A stretch of 64,000 nt of DNA from Apostichopus japonicus (lineage: Eukaryota; Echinodermata; Holothuroidea; Aspidochirotida; Stichopodidae): assembly GCF_037975245.1 (NCBI RefSeq), contig NC_092583.1, positions 9,896,764 through 9,960,763 of the forward strand, written 5' to 3'. The position numbers and the translations under genes were made by a program. This document shows positions 58,528 to 64,000 of this stretch, piece by piece; position 1 is the stretch's first letter, and every line of letters begins with the position of its first letter. The notes below the pieces were generated by a model, which searched no databases, was not told the origin of the DNA, and saw only the letters and a list, made by a program, of their open reading frames with translations.

Positions 58528-59782
58528 AAGAGGACAACTCATATCTCATCCTATCAGATCACAAGATCTTGTATATAGTGCTTTCATTTATAATCCATTT
58601 CTAACTCGAATCTAACTATTGGATGGTTGGACCCCCTTGCTGTATCCTGAATTCCAACTCTTTGATTTTGATTGTCATCCAATTTCTTTTAGCCCAGCAA
58701 TATGGAATGTCCTTCGATAATGATGCCGTAATAACAATGGATTTCAAGAGTGAAAAATGAAAGTGAAATCTGGAACCCCAACATGAGGAAGTCACTTTTG
58801 AAAAAATAATTGGGCAGGGCGTCACAGCAGAGGTACATTTGGGGAACATAGAGCAGAGGTACATTTGGGGAATATAGAAAGAGACAGGATAACAATGGGT
58901 TCATTGTAAACCACAAAACAAGTAACTTATAAACAAAGTAAGTAATCTTCATTTCTTTAATTCTTCAAACACTGATTAATGAAGTTAATAAGTGGTCTTA
59001 ATTGAAGAGAGAGGACATGTTCTGACAGAAATGCAAATCCAAAATGTTACACTACAGCAATGGTCCACAAACGCTGGAGTGCAACCTTAAAGAGTGGGTT
59101 CACTGTGGGTCACAACCTTTTTTTGGATGGGTCACAGTACTATTCCAGACGTCGGGAAATATATCGACAGTTTTCGGAACAGACCGAAATTGATTTAGTT
59201 ATTGTCTTCAACATCAAGTCCTTAGTAGCTTTCATGCAATTCTAGGGGTGGGATAGGGTGGGTCTTGGATCTTGTGGCTCGGTCCTTATGGAGAGACGCT
59301 GGGCCCGTCATGGGACTAAAACTGTTTGCAATACCTGTAGGATCGCTCAGCAATGTGTAACCATTTCTTCATAATTTAAGGGTATGATAGATATTAAAGA
59401 GCCACTGTATCTCACATAACTTGTACAATGCGGTATTGAGATCACACTCCAATTAAAATCAATACAAACTTCCATTTTCAAGCACCCCGTGAAGATTTCA
59501 CACGAGATTGTCCTTAGGAGTGAATACTTCTCTGGAATCTTATCTTATCGCAAACAAGGGTTGCCCCCAGACTTTCTTCGACTACAGTAGATGGATGGAT
59601 TTACTGTAGCCATGGTCAGCTGTCACAGGGACAGTTTTTGGAAATCAAGTTTTAATAATTCTTGTTAAAATTCTTGGATTGAGATCCATGTTACACTGCT
59701 CTGTAAAACCAGGCTTCCACAGCAAGTCTTTGGTTATAATTGAAACTGTAAGCTCTACCTTCTTTGGGTAGTGCTTTACATT

Positions 59783-59823
59783 AAAAAACCACCCCCTCCC
59801 CTCCCCTCCCCTCCCCCCCCCGA
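59783..59823 (-). other. G-quadruplex-type tract on gene strand
   Basis: CCACCCCCTCCCCTCCCCTC and further CCCC runs: on the minus strand five or more G runs of at least four, spaced by single A, matching the classical quadruplex pattern. It lies in the presumed first intron. Confidence 0.65.
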
Positions 59824-60320
59824 GGCCCGATCAAGTTATCCCATATCCCAACGATGCAAAGTTTCAACAAAAAACCTGGGAAACAAATCCCTGCCACACC
59901 ATCTGGATACTGTGACAACAGTTTAAACATTAATGTGTATCATATAACCCTCTCTGGACTTCACCTTTCCTGTTTGTTAAATAATAGAATGTCATGCAAC
60001 ACAAGATCAAATCCAACCTGAAGCCGATGCGAATAAACTATCAAATTAATTTCCTGGATACAGATTCTCAGGAATTGTTCTCCTGCTCGTACACCACAGA
60101 TTTAAATTTAGACACAGACCTGGTTATCACAATCATCAGTTATTAAATTACTAGGAAACCATTAACATATGGAAATACAATGCCCAGTAGACATCACAAG
60201 AACACTCTTGACATGAACATGATTGCATTTCTGTCATTTAACACTGTAGCGAATGCTGGTTTACTTCATATCATACTGAAGATATATATGACACAATAAA
60301 AATACACACTTAGAATACTA

Positions 60321-60321
<1 letters not shown>

Positions 60322-60390
<69 letters not shown>
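60322..60390. repeat. (AT)n microsatellite
   Basis: Pure alternating AT up to the left border of the palindrome. Confidence 0.95.
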
Positions 60391-60705
<315 letters not shown>

Positions 60706-60782
60706 ATTTGCAATGAGTTGGAAATGTGGAAAATGTCGAAACCGGTAAGGAAGGTGGTAATTACACTGTAGGCGTTTGTCAC

Positions 60783-60873
60783 CTGTATAGATACATAAAC
60801 ATATATTTATACACATATATATAAATACACACATATATACATACACACATATATATATATATACATATATATA
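60783..60873. repeat. AT/ACAC microsatellite
   Basis: Mixed ATACAT, ACACAT and AT units. Frames here are by-products. Confidence 0.85.
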
Positions 60874-61045
60874 AAATATATCCCCTTTTTTTTTCCTGAG
60901 AGCAAACATAAAAATTCAGATTAATAATAAAAAAAATAATTGCTAATATAATGGCCTCATTACAATAAATAACAGCATCTAATATCAAATAGCAAACAAT
61001 ATGTTTCTTAATTGCTAATCTGCTTCAGGAGAATAAAGACTTACC

Positions 61046-61440
61046 AGCTAAAAGTGACACAAACGCACGCGCTGGATTAAGACTGGATTATCCTGAGTTG
61101 GTTCCTCAAATGCAGAGTATGCCAATGTGATACCACTCTATATTAACAAGCTATTCTGAAGTGATATTTCACTGCTTAATATGAATGACGCATGAAATCG
61201 GTATGCGACCTTCTTCCTTCTTCAGTAAAGTCAGTTAGTCACAACACAGAAAGGCTTTCATTTCAAAACTCACAAAGAATTTTTTTTAAATTTTTTTTTT
61301 TTTAATTTTGCACAGCACACTTGAACAACTCCACCAGCAACAACAAGCAGTCAATGTTTACCGACCAGCACCAAATACTCCTCGCTCTGTGTATTCTTAC
61401 TCCATGAACTTCAGGGAAAGGTCAACTGTTTGTGGGGCTT
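61046..61440 (-). other. Candidate non-coding first exon of the receptor gene
   Basis: The sequence TTTTAGCTG|GTAAGTC on the minus strand (donor at 61044-61043) is a near-perfect 5' splice site. It is the best donor I noticed between the first coding exon and here, and the first coding exon needs an upstream partner because it starts with an acceptor. An AGGTCA half-site (61419-61424, plus strand) lies close by. The upstream limit is a guess. This is a proposal only. Confidence 0.3.
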
Positions 61441-61650
61441 GCTTTTGCTGAGGTTATATGTAAATAGGTCACTCTATTGATAGGATCCACAACTTGATAA
61501 ATATCAGGAAATTTATGAATACACAAGCTCGTTTGTGGTTAAGGTAACATGTATGATGATCTATCTATAATGTTATGGTGTATTCAGCTGTCTGGTGGCA
61601 TTTAAAGAATATTAAAATTGAGTATTAAAGTCTGTAAAGATGAGATTATT

Positions 61651-61732
61651 CATATCTAGGCAGTCTGGAACAAATCGTTACGAACTAGTAATGGGACATT
61701 TTGGTCGACCGACTTTAAGTGCAGTCTAATAG
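61651..61732 (+). repeat. Short dispersed block, partner of 57873-57957
   Basis: Matches 57873-57957 as described there. Confidence 0.5.
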
Positions 61733-61734
61733 TG

Positions 61735-62630
61735 TGAGTTGATGAAGCCCTTGTCATTTAACTTGTACTGTAATGGAACATATGGTTAAATAGAGAAGGA
61801 ACTCTGCAAATATGAACTCTGAGAATATGAAGGGAAGAAGTGGTGGAAGCAAAGTATTTGCAGGAGAGGGGGGGGGGGGATGGTGTTGCGTTAGAGAAGG
61901 AAGTTTTTTATCACTGTTTAGTATTCTTGGTCATTCCTTCAATCTTTAAGCAGTTCTAGTATCATGCCCTCCCTCTCCCCTCTCTTTCACCATCCTTCAA
62001 AAGTTGACCCAGGGGTGCATCTACCTTTCTTGTACTGGAGGTGGCTATAAGATGTTAAATTGTCATGGTTGAGAAAATGTGCTATAAATGGAGGGTGCTT
62101 AGATGCAAACTGGTGCTACATGCAACATTTCAAACAATGTAGCAGAATTTTGAATCGTACCATACGCTAGAAATTTGGTGTACTATTTCTGTCTGCCAGT
62201 GGGGGAGGGACTAATCTGCCTTATTCTGGGGGAGGGGGGGTAGGGAGGGCTAAAGTTTTAAGCTTTAGAGTGAGAATTTCCACACAATATACATGTCCAG
62301 AACAATGGTTTCATAGTCCAGAACAATTGTTTCATAGATATAAAGGTCTAGGACTGAAGAAGCTGAAGGCTTTTACTAGCCAGATCAAACAAAAACGAAC
62401 CACAGGCATCTGATTTTAGTTGATTTTGATCATTTTTGAACATTTTTTGATTGCCATATTAAAATACCATAACAGCATGGCATAATTATATATTGAGTAG
62501 TCCATTAAGTTGAACATATCAATTATGAAAGTTGAACATTTAACAACAACAAAAACTTTTTAATTCTGGGTGAAAAAAATGTTAGAAATCAAATTAATTA
62601 ACTGCTCAAAGATTTCACTGCTATTCACTT
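61735..62630. other. No gene supported; G-rich tracts
   Basis: G-rich runs at 61866-61881 and 62228-62250 (GGGGG, GGGGGGG, GGG, GGG), the second a quadruplex-type pattern on the plus strand. Direct repeat CCAGAACAATxGTTTCATAG at 62296-62338. Confidence 0.5.
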
Positions 62631-62636
62631 AAAAAG

Positions 62637-62663
62637 GTCGTGCCCTTATTGTAAGGGCACGAC
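62637..62663. other. Perfect 12-bp hairpin with 3-base loop
   Basis: GTCGTGCCCTTA-TTG-TAAGGGCACGAC. Flanks are AT-rich. Followed by an A-rich run rather than T, so it does not resemble a terminator on the plus strand; on the minus strand the following bases are TTTTTAAG. Confidence 0.85.
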
Positions 62664-62739
62664 TAAAATTTAAATAAAAAAAACACTGCAACAAGCCAGA
62701 TGTGTTAACAAATGAACGACAACCCATTTGGTTAATTTA

Positions 62740-62860
62740 TTAAACGGTCTGTCCATCTGCGTCTCTGTATGTGTTCTTAGTTTGTTTTTGTTTCAATCAG
62801 CCTCTGAAGAAGATCCTGATAGGATAGAAATAGTCAGCCCCTCCAACATATACATGCACC
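62740..62860 (+). repeat. Dispersed repeat with hammerhead-like core on plus strand
   Basis: CTGAAGA (62804-62810), a hairpin ATCCT-GAT-AGGAT (62813-62825), then GAAA (62827-62830): the order CUGANGA - stem - GAAA of a hammerhead core. Stems I and III could not be confirmed. Confidence 0.4.
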
Positions 62861-63019
62861 TGCAAAAAGGTTGCTTGAAACTAAGTTTTCAAAAGTAATT
62901 TTGTGGAGGATCAAAGATTCTTCTACTTTTTCACAGATATATCCAGGAGACTATAATAGACAGTTATATGCATCAGAGTGGATAACCACTTCAAGAATGG
63001 CAGTAAAATGCTGTTGAAA

Positions 63020-63062
63020 TTTTGGGCATGAGTGACCATTATCTGAATTTCTAGCATATTTG
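63020..63062 (+). repeat. Short dispersed block, partner of 52355-52400
   Basis: GAGTGACCATTATCTGAATT then TCTAGCATATTTGG. See 52355-52400. Confidence 0.5.
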
Positions 63063-63069
63063 GGAACAA

Positions 63070-64000
63070 ATACTGATGACCTATCATCCCCCCCCCCTCC
63101 CCACCTAAAAACAAAAGACAAATTAACACAAGGTAGGAGAGTGCCTTAGTTTGACCAATTGCAATTCTCTGTCACATACAGTTATACTTAGTAAGTTTAG
63201 TATAAAATGTTGACCACACACACAGACTGTACCAGTTGCACAGGACATATATATATATATATATGTCCTATATACTGTGGCACATATGAGGGTCACTGCT
63301 GACCTAGCTTTCAATTCATTTTCCTTTATTCCAGTATAAATTATATAAAATTTATAAATAGGATCCATTATATGTACATATGAAGAAAACAAATAATTAA
63401 TGAATTAAAGTGGTTAGAACAGGGACAGATTAAAAGAAAAAAGAAAAGATATAAGAATTAGGTTTGAATATTAAAATACTTCCATGCATTATAACAAAGG
63501 ATTTAAAACTCCATTTCGACTTAAATGTGCAAAGCTTTATAAATAGATAAAGGAATTTCTAAAAAATGTGATTCTAAACCTTGGAGGCACTGCAGGATTT
63601 CATAAATTGCAGAACTTTTGTCTTATTGCACAGGGAAGTCAATTCACGATGTAGGGGCCGTTGATCCTTGCATGCGTGCATATTTTCGGTAAGTCTAACA
63701 AAGTCGATTTTGGCGGCAACATTGACCTCATTTTCGAGAATATCATAATCTAAGTTAAAAAAGTATTTGCACAATATGTTAGGTGACTCTTAATTCTCTT
63801 TTATGAAAGGAAATCAGTTGACGAACCTGTTTATTTTGCATTTAATTGTGACATACTACAGTATGCTGTATGAGCAAGGGACTGACAATTGTTCCCAGGA
63901 TGTGTGGTTAGACTATTCCATTATCTTTTTAGGGGGTGTGATGTGGAGATTCCTTTCATAGTTAAAATGTATTAGAAACTTCAATATGAGATATTGAGTA
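63070..64000. other. No gene supported
   Basis: AT-rich. 63242-63269 is a perfect 28-bp palindrome, AGGACATATAT... closing with ATATATGTCCT. Minus-strand frames at 63123-63774 lack motifs. Confidence 0.5.

Overview
This is a eukaryotic, AT-rich, intron- and repeat-dense window. Almost all open reading frames in it are short and non-coding in character. One real protein-coding gene can be supported: a nuclear receptor on the minus strand between about 50.4 and 56.3 kb, split into at least five coding exons with good splice consensus and consistent phases. Its DNA-binding domain and the way its ligand-binding domain ends point to the REV-ERB/E75 group (NR1D-like). The gene structure and the repeat types (tRNA-derived SINEs, TTAA-flanked MITEs, LINE 3' tails, TGACCT-rich dispersed repeats, long AT microsatellites) fit an invertebrate animal. 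I favour a marine deuterostome such as an echinoderm (perhaps a sea cucumber), but that is inference and not proven by the sequence.

Layout. 0-5.4 kb: the right part of a TIR transposon with a MITE nested in it, a 1.2-kb long inverted repeat bordered by AT arrays, a 17-bp minisatellite, and a second MITE. 5.4-14 kb: dispersed repeats, with a striking nested locus at 11.7-13.65 kb where a 1.09-kb TIR element and a 356-bp MITE both sit inside an older TGACCT-rich repeat. 14.6-15.6 kb: a 29-bp satellite organised into 261-bp higher-order units. 17-27.2 kb: AT microsatellites, a repeat family with a built-in splice-donor-like motif, a full tRNA-SINE, a fifth MITE, and a LINE tail. 28.1-30.8 kb: a 2.7-kb array-like element bounded by 12-bp inverted ends and full of TGACCT direct repeats with the spacing of nuclear-receptor response elements. 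35.8-36.3 kb: a decayed LINE ORF2 C-terminus. 36.9 kb: the sixth MITE. 40.3-42 kb: a segment rich in TAGGC/GCCTA motifs. 42.7-48.7 kb: another SINE, a tandem duplication, GC-rich dispersed repeats and a roughly 52/64-bp tandem array. 50.4-56.3 kb: the receptor gene; a possible non-coding first exon lies near 61.05-61.44 kb. The presumed first intron carries G-rich tracts and a 315-bp palindrome with an AT core. 61.5-64 kb: sparse dispersed repeats.

The receptor as reconstructed is 390 residues. It has almost no A/B domain, a complete two-zinc-finger domain, a Ser/Pro/Thr-rich hinge and a ligand-binding domain ending right after helix 11, with no AF-2 helix. This is the architecture of a constitutive repressor of the REV-ERB type. 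The helix-11 position that is the haem-ligand histidine in REV-ERB appears to be asparagine here. No other gene could be supported; long stretches are intergenic or intronic with nothing recognisable beyond repeats.
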